A stretch of 18,574 nt of DNA from an uncultured Flavobacterium sp. (GTDB lineage: Bacteria > Bacteroidota > Bacteroidia > Flavobacteriales > Flavobacteriaceae). Position 1 is the stretch's first letter, and each line of letters opens with the position of its first letter. Positions 7,280-14,973 of this stretch are shown one piece after another. The notes under the pieces were generated by a model. That model was not told where the DNA came from. It ran no database searches and was given only the letters and a program-made list of their open reading frames with translations. The DNA lies in NCBI RefSeq assembly GCF_937967675.1, contig NZ_CALBSN010000153.1, positions 1 through 18,574 of the forward strand, read 5' to 3'. The translations under genes and the position numbers were made by a program.

Positions 7280-8179
7280 ATGCAGGTAATCGCAACTAAA
7301 ATAACTCAAAATCCAGCCATTGTAAAATTTGAATTGGATGAAATTATCGTAAGAACTCAAAATTTTGAATTTAAAAACATAGATGAAACTCAAAATTCAC
7401 CATTAGCTAAACAATTATTTTATTTACCATTCGTTAAAACCGTTTACATTTCTGGAAATTTTATTGCAATTGAAAAGTTTTCAATTGTAGAATGGGAAGA
7501 TGTTCAAGAAGATGTAGCCAATCAAATTAATGAATTTATTACTAATGGTGGTGAAATCATTAAAATTGATGAAAGTACAACTAAAAAGCAACCGATTACG
7601 GTTTATGCAGAAACAACACCGAATCCAGCTGTATTAAAATTTGTTTGTAATAAACTTTTAACTAAAACTGCCTTAGAGTGCAAAAATATCGATGAAACAA
7701 GCGCTTCTCCATTTGCAAAGGAATTATTCAAATTCCCTTTTGTTAAAGAGGTGTTTATTGACGAAAATTATATTTCAGTTACTAAATTTGCCGTTACAGA
7801 ATGGGATGAAATAACTTTAGAATTAAGAACTTTCATTAAAGAATTCATGGAAAATGGCAATGTTGTTATAGATGAAACTGCAATTGTAAAAACTGAAATA
7901 CATCAAAAACAACAAGAAGCTTATTTTGACGCACTTGATGTTACTTCTCAACAAATTATAAATATTATAGAGGAATATGTAAAACCAGCTGTTCAAAGTG
8001 ACGGTGGAAACATTATGTTTGAATCTTTTGACCCAACAGAAAAAAGAGTTAAAGTGGTTTTACAAGGCGCTTGTAGTGGTTGTCCTTCTTCAACTTTTAC
8101 TTTGAAAAATGGAATTGAGAATATGTTAAAGGACATGTTAAAAGACGAAGGAATCAAAGTTGAGGCTATTAATGGATAG
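7280..8179 (+). CDS. NifU/Nfu-type Fe-S scaffold protein with two N-terminal domains
   Basis: The product is 299 aa from ATG 7280, which precedes the conserved MQVIATKITQNPAIVKF and fits the promoter just upstream. Two Nfu N-terminal domains stand in tandem (about 1-92 and 102-192). They share NPA-[IV]-[VL]-KF, KNIDET, SP-[LF]-AK-[QE]-LF, PFVK and EW, so this is an internal duplication. A C-terminal NifU domain follows (about 212-299: QQIINIIEEYVKPAVQSDGG), with the cluster-binding C265-S-G-C268 motif. The protein should bind a Fe-S cluster, probably bridged between two subunits, and deliver it to client enzymes in the cytosol. No other iron-sulphur assembly gene lies nearby. A bidirectional terminator follows. 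The CxxC domain and duplication are directly seen; the clients are unknown. Confidence 0.93.
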   Translation: MQVIATKITQNPAIVKFELDEIIVRTQNFEFKNIDETQNSPLAKQLFYLPFVKTVYISGNFIAIEKFSIVEWEDVQEDVANQINEFITNGGEIIKIDESTTKKQPITVYAETTPNPAVLKFVCNKLLTKTALECKNIDETSASPFAKELFKFPFVKEVFIDENYISVTKFAVTEWDEITLELRTFIKEFMENGNVVIDETAIVKTEIHQKQQEAYFDALDVTSQQIINIIEEYVKPAVQSDGGNIMFESFDPTEKRVKVVLQGACSGCPSSTFTLKNGIENMLKDMLKDEGIKVEAING

Positions 8180-8197
8180 CATCTAAAAATATAATAC

Positions 8198-8225
8198 AAA
8201 AAAAGAGCCTTTCGGCTCTTTTTTT
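8198..8225. terminator. Bidirectional terminator between the Nfu and PiT genes
   Basis: AAGAGCC-TTTC-GGCTCTT (8203-8220) is flanked by an A-run on the left and a T-run on the right (to 8225), so it can end transcripts from both strands. It starts 18 nt after the Nfu-type stop and touches the stop codon of the convergent phosphate permease. Confidence 0.9.
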
Positions 8226-10470
8226 ATCTCTTATTGTTTTGTTGATTAAACTCTTTAAACAATTCTAATAAATTCATAATAGATTTTATCAAATCATTTG
8301 TTTCTAAAAGTAAAGCAAAATACAATTTACTGTTTTTTGGACTAGTTTCTGTAGTTCTAATTCTTGTAATTTGTTTTGTAATTAATTCTGAAACCGTATC
8401 TAAAAATGCCTTTTTGTCTTTAAGTATTTCATCTAATTTAGAGAAATCTTCTGAATTAAAACTTTCTTCTAAACGTCCGAATAATTCTTGTAGTTGAGCA
8501 TCAACCGTTTTAAGATCTCTAATTTGATTAAATTTTAATTTCTTATGATTGTTATTTACATGCGAATGACTGCTAGTCGTAATAAACTCTAACGATTGAA
8601 CCATATCTTGTAAATATCCTAAAATCAAAATATAGAACTTACTAGCTTCTACAGAATTTTCATCTAAATTTTTGATAAAGTAAAAAACATTACTCTTTAA
8701 TTCATCAATTTCTTTTTCAAGTTTCTTTAGTGCTTTCTTATTTTCTTTAAGTTTAGCTAAATCCTGTAAACCTAAGTTATCAATTACCCTAGAATATAAT
8801 CCACTTGTTTTTCTTAAAACTTTTGAAATTTGAGAAGAACTTTCTGTAATCATTTCTTTTAATGTTACAATATCTTCTTTTCTTAGTTTCTTAATTTCTT
8901 CTTCCTCTTTAACTTTCTTTTTATGAATTTGGTTACTTCTGTAAAAGAAAATCGCCACAATAATCATAAAAGCAAAGAAAGCAAATACTTCACCGATAAA
9001 CAAAATATAGGCAATAATTGCTGAAGATAAAAATGCTGCCATAGCGGTTACAAACCAACCTCCAATTACATTGAATACTCCAGCAACTCGATATACAGCA
9101 CTCTCTCTATCCCAAGCTCTATCAGCAAAAGACGAACCCATCGCTACCATAAAAGTTACATAGGTTGTAGAAAGAGGCAACTTCATAGAAGTACCAATCG
9201 AAATCAAAATAGAAGCTACAATTAAATTTACCGATGCACGAACCATGTCAAACATAGGCTGCTCATCTCTTTTTCCTGTATATTCTGGTTGAATAAATTG
9301 AGCATCTAACTTTTTTTGAAGTGCTTTAGGAAGAATAAAACTAATAACATTCCCTAAATACATAAAACCACGAACAATGTTTCTAGATAAATTATTTGCA
9401 TTGTATTTTTCATTTCCTTCACCTTGTCGTGATAAATTTTGCTCTGTTTCAATTACAGTCCTTGCTTTCTTAGAAGTCCATAATGTATAAACCATAACCA
9501 AACCAGCTAATGCTAAAAAGATAAATGGCGCTGGTAAATTTTCTTTCTCTAAATCTGACATCATAAACTCAGTAGCTCCTACACTTTGTCCTGCCCAAAT
9601 TTCATATGCTTGATAAGCTGCAATTGGAACTCCAATAAAGTTTACTAAGTCATTACCAGCAAAAGCTAATGCCAAACCAAATGTTCCTACTATGATAATA
9701 AACTTAAAAACACTATACTTGAAAACACTAATTAATAATTGGCAAACTACTGTCCATAAAATTAAAGAATAACCAATAATTGTTAATGGGTTTTCTTTTA
9801 TAAAATCTTTTACCTCAGAAGGAACAAATGTTATTGATTTTAATCCTTTTACTAAAATAAAAAAAGTAATTGCTGTCATAGCTACTCCTCCAAAAAGAGC
9901 CGCTACATATTTATATCTTTTTTCAATATGAAATGTAAAAATCAACCTTGACACATATTGAACTAACGAACCAAGTGCAAAAGACAAGGCAACTGAAAGT
10001 AAAATGCTATATACAATTTCTGAAGCTTTTTCTGAATTAATATAATTCCCAATATTACCAGAACCATCACCACTTACATATACTTTGTATACAGCTAGCA
10101 CTACAGAAGCTCCTAATAAAGAAAAAATAACTGAAACAGTTGTAGATGTTGGAAGTCCTAATGTATTAAAGACATCAAGTAGTAATACATCTGTAATCAT
10201 AACCGCTAAAAAGATGATAATTACGTCATTAAAAGTAAACATACTTGGCGTAAAAATTCCGTTTCTCGCAATTTCCATCATACCGTTAGAATAAAGCGCT
10301 CCAACAGCAACTCCTAAACTCGCAACAATCATAATGGTTTTAAACGAAACTGCCTTAGAACCAATAGCCGAGTTTAAGAAATTAACCGCATCATTACTCA
10401 CCCCTACCATTAAATCGGTAATTGCAAGAATAGCTAATGCGATTAACATTATAATATAAATTTGTTCCAT
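8224..10470 (-). CDS. PiT-family inorganic phosphate permease with PhoU-like C-terminal region
   Basis: This 748-aa integral membrane protein belongs to the PiT/PHO4 family, which takes up metal-phosphate or phosphate by cation symport. The two halves each carry the family signature: GVSNDAVNF (23-31) and AGNDLVNF (271-278), both variants of GANDVANA. Serine/threonine loops pair in the same way: LPTSTTVS in the first half and LPLSTTYVTF in the second. About ten or more membrane helices occupy residues 1-510. The last 220 or so residues are cytosolic, Lys/Glu-rich and helical, resembling a PhoU-like domain that would regulate the channel. Bacterial PitA lacks this tail (about 500 aa), but long forms are common in Bacteroidota as far as I know. 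The gene is divergent from mscS with 213 bp between. A weak -7 (GAATTTTG, 7 of 8 matches) lies 24 bp upstream. Confidence 0.92.
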   Translation of the reverse strand: MEQIYIIMLIALAILAITDLMVGVSNDAVNFLNSAIGSKAVSFKTIMIVASLGVAVGALYSNGMMEIARNGIFTPSMFTFNDVIIIFLAVMITDVLLLDVFNTLGLPTSTTVSVIFSLLGASVVLAVYKVYVSGDGSGNIGNYINSEKASEIVYSILLSVALSFALGSLVQYVSRLIFTFHIEKRYKYVAALFGGVAMTAITFFILVKGLKSITFVPSEVKDFIKENPLTIIGYSLILWTVVCQLLISVFKYSVFKFIIIVGTFGLALAFAGNDLVNFIGVPIAAYQAYEIWAGQSVGATEFMMSDLEKENLPAPFIFLALAGLVMVYTLWTSKKARTVIETEQNLSRQGEGNEKYNANNLSRNIVRGFMYLGNVISFILPKALQKKLDAQFIQPEYTGKRDEQPMFDMVRASVNLIVASILISIGTSMKLPLSTTYVTFMVAMGSSFADRAWDRESAVYRVAGVFNVIGGWFVTAMAAFLSSAIIAYILFIGEVFAFFAFMIIVAIFFYRSNQIHKKKVKEEEEIKKLRKEDIVTLKEMITESSSQISKVLRKTSGLYSRVIDNLGLQDLAKLKENKKALKKLEKEIDELKSNVFYFIKNLDENSVEASKFYILILGYLQDMVQSLEFITTSSHSHVNNNHKKLKFNQIRDLKTVDAQLQELFGRLEESFNSEDFSKLDEILKDKKAFLDTVSELITKQITRIRTTETSPKNSKLYFALLLETNDLIKSIMNLLELFKEFNQQNNKR

Positions 10471-10664
10471 TTTTTTATGAATTAATTTCGATGCAAAATT
10501 CCTTTAAGAAATTTAGATTTACGTTAATTTAATGTTATCAATTTTGTATTTATATTCTATTTTAAATCCACCACATAACTTTAATTTAACATTAGAAGTT
10601 TCTACAATCTGACAAACAATACCGAAATGATTACTATTTATTTTATAATAAAACCATATATAAA

Positions 10665-10672
10665 TATCTTTG
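10665..10672 (+). promoter_or_regulatory. -7 promoter element of the mscS-like gene
   Basis: TATCTTTG is an exact TAnnTTTG match, 11 bp before ATG 10684, giving an expected leader of only a few nucleotides. Together with the following CAAAAAAAA it is identical over 17 bases to the element before the Nfu-type gene at 7257. It supports the 10684 start over the upstream in-frame ATG at 10627, which precedes the promoter. The rest of the gap 10471-10683 holds AT-rich partial repeats (TTAATTTAA at 10524 and 10581) but no gene. Confidence 0.55.
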
Positions 10673-10683
10673 CAAAAAAAATT

Positions 10684-11454
10684 ATGGCAGCTGTTGAAAT
10701 TCAAAATTATTTCGAAACCATTAAAACATTAATCTTAGAGTACTCACCAAAATTTATTGTCGCCATTATAATTCTTTTAGGTGGACTTTGGGCTACAAGC
10801 TTTATTACAAAAGCAGCAAAAAAAATAATGCTTAAGCGAAATGTTGAATTAACACTTTCAACTTTCATTGGAAACGTTATATTTTGGACATTACGCGTAT
10901 TGTTGTTTGTAACTGTAATTTCAAAACTTGGTATAGAAACTTCTGCTTTTGTTACCATCTTAGGAGCTGCTGGCTTGGCTATTGGTTTATCTCTTCAAGG
11001 TTCACTTTCTAATTTTGCAGGTGGAATTTTGATTATTTTGTTTAAACCATTTAAACTTGGCGATGTGATAGAGGCACATGGCGAAACTGGAAAAGTAGAC
11101 GAAATTCTTATTTTTTCTACTAAATTAATTACAGTAACAAATCAAGTAATTTATATTCCAAACGGAATTTTATCTAATGGAAAAATCAAAAATTATTCGC
11201 AATTAGGAATTAGAAGAGTGGATTTAGTCTTAAAAACAGCCTATGACTCAAATATTTCAGAGATTAAAAACACTATCCTTGATTTTGCAAAAAAACACCC
11301 ATTTGTTATCCAAAATCCGAATCCGGAAATTATTATTAGTGAATTAACAGATGCTCACGTTATATTTACGGTAAAAGTTTGGACAAACAATTCGGATTAC
11401 ACTAAAGTTTCCTCTGAAATTCTAGAATTTAGTAAATCTGTAGTAAGGCTTTAA
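10684..11454 (+). CDS. Small mechanosensitive channel (MscS family), C-terminally short
   Basis: The product is 256 aa. Members form heptameric inner-membrane channels that open under tension to release solutes on osmotic downshock. Helices lie at about 22-43 and 62-84. The pore helix region GAAGLAIGLSLQGSLSNFAGG (94-114) is nearly the same as in E. coli MscS. It is followed by FKPFKLGDVI and the beta-domain motif IYIPNGILSNGKIKNYS (156-172). I start at ATG 10684, just after an exact promoter element. The protein stops at KSVVRL, where homologs continue about 15-25 residues to the GISIPYPQ-like strand of the cytoplasmic portal barrel. I did not find that motif in another frame downstream. The stop is 1 nt from the convergent tsaB stop, so a deletion may have clipped it. 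Function could be kept or impaired. Confidence 0.9.
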   Translation: MAAVEIQNYFETIKTLILEYSPKFIVAIIILLGGLWATSFITKAAKKIMLKRNVELTLSTFIGNVIFWTLRVLLFVTVISKLGIETSAFVTILGAAGLAIGLSLQGSLSNFAGGILIILFKPFKLGDVIEAHGETGKVDEILIFSTKLITVTNQVIYIPNGILSNGKIKNYSQLGIRRVDLVLKTAYDSNISEIKNTILDFAKKHPFVIQNPNPEIIISELTDAHVIFTVKVWTNNSDYTKVSSEILEFSKSVVRL

Positions 11455-11455
11455 G

Positions 11456-12115
11456 TTACTTAGTTAAAACGAAATCTTTTAAATAATACGGTTCAAAATA
11501 AGCGACATCTACAAAGTCGCTTTTTTTGTATTTATCAAAAGACAATTCACTCATTTGTTTAGCCGAAGGAAATATCACATCTGAATGAAACACAAATTTA
11601 TCACTGGTTAATGTATTTTTAAATTTTTCTGTTCCATCGCCAACCAAATGCATTTTTTCTGAAATTTCTTGATATGAAGTTTCATCAATAATTTCAGCTT
11701 GCGTATTTCTGATTTGCTTGTAACTTTTATCGTAAATAGCCGTAAAAACTTCCATTCTGCGAGCATCAATCATTGGAATGATGATTCCGTTTTCAATTTG
11801 AATTTGCTTTGCTAAAAGTTGCAATGTATCAATAGCAATCATTGGAATATTCAATGCATAACAAAATCCTTTAGCCGAAGAAACGCCAATACGCAAACCT
11901 GTATAGGAACCTGGACCTTGACTTACCGCAATAGCATTCAAGTCAGAAAATTGTAAATTATTTTCAGCCAGTAATTCTTCGATAAAAACGTGTAATTTTT
12001 CGGCATGGGAAAAATTTTGCTCTGCAATTTCTTTGCATGCAATCGCTTTTCCTTCCTTTGCTAAAGCAACAGAACAATTTTTAGTAGCGGTTTCTATATT
12101 TAGAATAATAGCCAT
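11456..12115 (-). CDS. tsaB: tRNA threonylcarbamoyladenosine biosynthesis protein TsaB
   Basis: TsaB is the ASKHA-fold partner of TsaD. Together with TsaE they transfer threonylcarbamoyl to A37 of ANN-decoding tRNAs in the cytosol. The product is 219 aa from ATG 12115, which begins with the family's phosphate-loop strand MAIILNIETATKNCSVAL. The 19 extra codons of the longer ORF run through a promoter and into the adjacent terminator, so I reject that start. Other family marks are SHAEKLH (36-42, which aligns with the HS..L region) and SQGPGSYTGLRIG (65-77). The C-terminal YFEPYYLKDF is usual. tsaE and tsaD are not in the window. Its 3' end abuts mscS with 1 nt between, and no terminator is visible there. 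Confidence 0.95.
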   Translation of the reverse strand: MAIILNIETATKNCSVALAKEGKAIACKEIAEQNFSHAEKLHVFIEELLAENNLQFSDLNAIAVSQGPGSYTGLRIGVSSAKGFCYALNIPMIAIDTLQLLAKQIQIENGIIIPMIDARRMEVFTAIYDKSYKQIRNTQAEIIDETSYQEISEKMHLVGDGTEKFKNTLTSDKFVFHSDVIFPSAKQMSELSFDKYKKSDFVDVAYFEPYYLKDFVLTK

Positions 12116-12133
12116 ATTTGGTTTTTTGAAAGG

Positions 12134-12141
12134 CAAAGTTA
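12134..12141 (-). promoter_or_regulatory. -7 promoter element of tsaB
   Basis: On the minus strand TAACTTTG (12141-12134) matches TAnnTTTG exactly and lies 18 bp before the tsaB ATG, giving a leader of about 12 nt. It sits just downstream of the efflux-operon terminator, so tsaB would be transcribed on its own. The -33 position has only T-rich sequence from the terminator. Confidence 0.55.
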
Positions 12142-12156
12142 AGAAGATAAACCCGT

Positions 12157-12189
12157 AAAAAAAATAAGGCATAGTTTCCTACGCCTTAT
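12157..12189 (-). terminator. Intrinsic terminator of the TolC/adaptor operon
   Basis: On the minus strand ATAAGGC and GCCTTAT (12189-12164) form a 7-bp stem, then one A/C mismatch, three more pairs and a 4-nt loop. Eight T follow (plus-strand A-run 12157-12164). It lies 25 nt after the adaptor stop and just before the tsaB promoter. Confidence 0.85.
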
Positions 12190-12214
12190 CTACCCAAATT
12201 AACTCATAAGAAAT

Positions 12215-13528
12215 CTATTTCTTACTATCTTTTTTATCTTTTTCAGATTCAACACGAACTTTATCATTAGAAACTAAATCTTTTGAAACCGTTGTGTAAG
12301 GTCCAATAATAATTTCTTCTCCCGGTTTTAAACCCGAAATAATTTCAATATTGGTATCGTCTTGAATTCCAGTTTTAACTACTCTCAATTTTGCTTTATC
12401 TCCAACTTTCACAAAAACACATTCGTATTTTTTATCACTTTTTGGAGCCGTTCCTTTTTGTTCTTGCTCTTTTTTATCTAACTCAGCAACAATATCTTTT
12501 TTAACCGAAGTTGTATCGTCTTTAATTACAACTGCGCTAATTGGCACAGCTACAATGTTTTCTTTACGTTTTGTAATAATGTCAACTGTAGCCGTCATTC
12601 CTGGTCTAAATGGAGAGAAATTTTGAGGTTTTCCTTCTAATAAATCTTGGTATGATTCTTTTAAAATTCTAACTTTTACTTTAAAATTTGTAACCTGATC
12701 TGCTGTTAAAGTAGAACTTGCTGAATTTGAAATACTCGTAACAATTCCTTTAAACTCTCTTTTTAAATAAGCATCAACTTCAATATTTGCAGAATCTCCA
12801 ATGTTAACTTTTACAATATCATTTTCGTTCACATCTACTTCAACTTCCATATTGTTTAAGTTCGCAATTCTTAAAATTTCAGTTCCTGCCATTTGCTGCG
12901 TTCCCAAAACTCTTTCACCTAACTCTACATTCAATAACGAAATTGTTCCATCTGCTGGTGCGTAAATAGTTGTTCTTCCTAAATTATCTTTTGCTTCTGT
13001 AACCGTAGCCGAAGCACTTTGCACTTGGTAATAAGCCGATTGTTTATTGGCAACCGCAACTTCATAAGCCGATACAATTCTATCCCATTCCGATTTTGAA
13101 ATGATTCCTTTTTCGAATAATTTTTTATTTCGATCATAATTGGCTTTTGCTTCTTTAACTTTAGCGTCTGCTTGACTTAAACCAGCTTTTGTAGTTGACA
13201 TAGAAGCCACAGAACGATTTACTCCAGATTCATATAAATCAGGATTGATTCTTACTAATAAATCTCCTTTTTTAACTTGTTGTCCCTCTTTAATTGGCAA
13301 AGCAATGATTTCACCTGAAACTTCAGATGATATTTTTACTTCAATTTCTGGCTGGATTTTTCCTGTTGCCGAAACCGTTTCTACAATTGTAGTTTGAGCA
13401 ACTTTTGATAATTCAACGACCTTAGATTCATCGTTATTTCCAATTACACCACCTTTTTTAAGTCCAACTAATAACAAGATTAATCCGATTGCACTTCCTA
13501 ATAAAATGAATATGGTTTTCTTTGACAT
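12215..13528 (-). CDS. Efflux periplasmic adaptor (HlyD/MacA-type membrane fusion protein)
   Basis: This 437-aa protein has an N-terminal anchor helix (about 5-23) and the adaptor domain order. The first lipoyl half is at about 63-97 (ISSEVSGEIIALPIKEGQQVKKGDLLVRINPD). A helical hairpin spans about 100-182, and the second lipoyl half is at about 183-215 (TTIYAPADGTISLLNVELGERV). A beta-barrel follows (about 225-320, ending FRPGMTATVDI), then a membrane-proximal domain (IVAVPISAVV onward). It would bridge an inner-membrane transporter to the TolC-like channel encoded 20 nt upstream in the same operon. The overall look is MacA-like, so a MacB-type ABC partner is more likely than an RND pump, but no pump gene is here. 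A charged insert (341-366) and a Lys/Asp-rich end are lineage-specific. A terminator follows. Confidence 0.92.
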   Translation of the reverse strand: MSKKTIFILLGSAIGLILLLVGLKKGGVIGNNDESKVVELSKVAQTTIVETVSATGKIQPEIEVKISSEVSGEIIALPIKEGQQVKKGDLLVRINPDLYESGVNRSVASMSTTKAGLSQADAKVKEAKANYDRNKKLFEKGIISKSEWDRIVSAYEVAVANKQSAYYQVQSASATVTEAKDNLGRTTIYAPADGTISLLNVELGERVLGTQQMAGTEILRIANLNNMEVEVDVNENDIVKVNIGDSANIEVDAYLKREFKGIVTSISNSASSTLTADQVTNFKVKVRILKESYQDLLEGKPQNFSPFRPGMTATVDIITKRKENIVAVPISAVVIKDDTTSVKKDIVAELDKKEQEQKGTAPKSDKKYECVFVKVGDKAKLRVVKTGIQDDTNIEIISGLKPGEEIIIGPYTTVSKDLVSNDKVRVESEKDKKDSKK

Positions 13529-13548
13529 GACTAGGTATTTATATTTTA

Positions 13549-14871
13549 TTATTGTTTTTTAATTAATGGAATTCCAAAATAGAATTCTAATATTTTGGTT
13601 CTAAAAATGTAATCGTATTTAGTTCTCAATACTTCTGATTGTGCGTTTTCATAAGCTATTGTAGATTGAGAAAAATCAAATGAATTCATTAAACCTACTT
13701 CATAACGCTCTTTTGAAAAATTGAAAGATTGTTTTCTAGCTTCTAAAGTTTTTTGAGCGGCATCAAATGATTTTTTAGCATTAATAACATCATTATAAGC
13801 CTGATACACATTTCGCTCTAAATCTAATTCAGCCTGTTTCAATTGAAACTCTGAACGCTCTTGATTAATTTTAGCACGTTGTACTCTTCCTCTTGTAGCA
13901 AATCCATTTAAAATTGGAACGCTTAACTGTAAACCAACAGCTGTTCCATCAAACAATGACAATTGATCTGCAAAATTAAACGGTGTACTTTCAGACCAAC
14001 GAGTATTATATCCAACAAAACCTGTTAATGTTGGTAAGTAAGAAGAACGTGAAATAGAGACATCTTTTTTAGCAACATCAACATTTGATAAAGCTATTTT
14101 TACATCTTTAACCGATTCTTTAGCTTTAGCCAAAATAGTCTCCTGAGTTTCATTTGTTATATTAGATATTGGTAAATCAATCACTTCATCTGAAATATCA
14201 AACGTAGCATAATCTTCTAACAATAAAGTTTGACACAAAGCAACTTTAGAAATTAAAAGCGCATTTTCAGTACTAATAATTTGTTGCTCTTGAGTAGCAT
14301 CTGTAGCTTGTAATTCGAATATATCTCCAGCAGGAAGTGAACCTGCTTCTATTAATTCTTGGGTTCTTTTGATATTTTCTTTAGTAACTAAATTTTGATT
14401 TTTTTGAACTTTCAATTGTTCTTTATTAAACAATATTTGTAAATACGAATTCGCAATTGAAAGAGCAATATCATCTTTCATTTTATCTAGACGATATGTA
14501 TTTGCTATCTTATTTAATTTTGCTCTTTGTAAGGTTTTCCAGTTTGCTAAACCATTAAATAACATTATGCCAGAATTTGCAGAAGCAGAAAACGATTTAA
14601 ATGTTTGATTTTGAAATTGATTTGTTACAGGGTTAATACTTGCACCCGTATTTACGCTGTAATTAGCATTTGCAGTTAAAGTTGGTAAAAATCCCCCTAT
14701 TGCCTCAAGTTTATCAATATTTGAAGTTTTTAAATCCAATTCCGATTGCTTTATCGAAATATTATTTTTTATAGCATAATCTACACATTCTTCCAAAGTC
14801 CATTTTTTACTTTGTGCCGAAAGTTGAAAACCTATCAACAATAGAAAAAAAACTATTTTTTTTGTTATCAT
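13549..14871 (-). CDS. TolC-family outer membrane efflux protein
   Basis: This 440-aa outer-membrane channel subunit gives efflux or type I secretion systems their exit duct. I chose the ATG at 14871 because it opens a good signal peptide (MITKKIVFFLLLIGFQLSA, then Q20). An upstream in-frame ATG adds seven mostly basic residues and is possible. Two OEP repeats are visible: the first begins WTLEECVDYAIKNNISIKQSELDL, and the second lies in about 240-440 with VDVAKKDVSISRSSYLPTLTGFVGYNTRW. The gene order TolC then adaptor, 20 nt apart on the same strand, shows an operon. Upstream it is divergent from the DUF4403 lipoprotein, with about 100 bp between; I found no exact -7 element on this strand. 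Confidence 0.94.
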   Translation of the reverse strand: MITKKIVFFLLLIGFQLSAQSKKWTLEECVDYAIKNNISIKQSELDLKTSNIDKLEAIGGFLPTLTANANYSVNTGASINPVTNQFQNQTFKSFSASANSGIMLFNGLANWKTLQRAKLNKIANTYRLDKMKDDIALSIANSYLQILFNKEQLKVQKNQNLVTKENIKRTQELIEAGSLPAGDIFELQATDATQEQQIISTENALLISKVALCQTLLLEDYATFDISDEVIDLPISNITNETQETILAKAKESVKDVKIALSNVDVAKKDVSISRSSYLPTLTGFVGYNTRWSESTPFNFADQLSLFDGTAVGLQLSVPILNGFATRGRVQRAKINQERSEFQLKQAELDLERNVYQAYNDVINAKKSFDAAQKTLEARKQSFNFSKERYEVGLMNSFDFSQSTIAYENAQSEVLRTKYDYIFRTKILEFYFGIPLIKKQ

Positions 14872-14918
14872 TTTATGTGCTTTTATTCTCATTTCTTATA
14901 AGACCTCTTTTTCAATAT

Positions 14919-14953
14919 TTTGTTACAGTATATCAATTAAAATTTTACTTTTA
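14919..14953 (+). promoter_or_regulatory. Possible promoter of the DUF4403 lipoprotein gene
   Basis: TTTG (14919-14922), a 23-bp spacer and TACTTTTA (14946-14953, 7 of 8 matches to TAnnTTTG) lie 20 bp before the ATG. The spacing is at the upper limit and one consensus base is missing, so this is a weak call. Confidence 0.3.
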
Positions 14954-14973
14954 CATCGAAAATTAGATCTCCT

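Noticed and set aside
10524..10594. Repeats TTAATTTAA and TAATGTTA/TAACATTA in the PiT-mscS gap as a possible Pho box
   Set aside because: They are short and purely AT-rich, expected by chance at this base composition, and I know no matching Pho-box consensus for this phylum.
10627..10683. 19-codon upstream extension of the MscS protein
   Set aside because: It runs through an exact promoter element and adds a stretch not expected in MscS; ATG 10684 fits better.
12116..12172. Longer TsaB start
   Set aside because: The extension covers the promoter and part of the efflux-operon terminator; the family starts at MAIILNIET.
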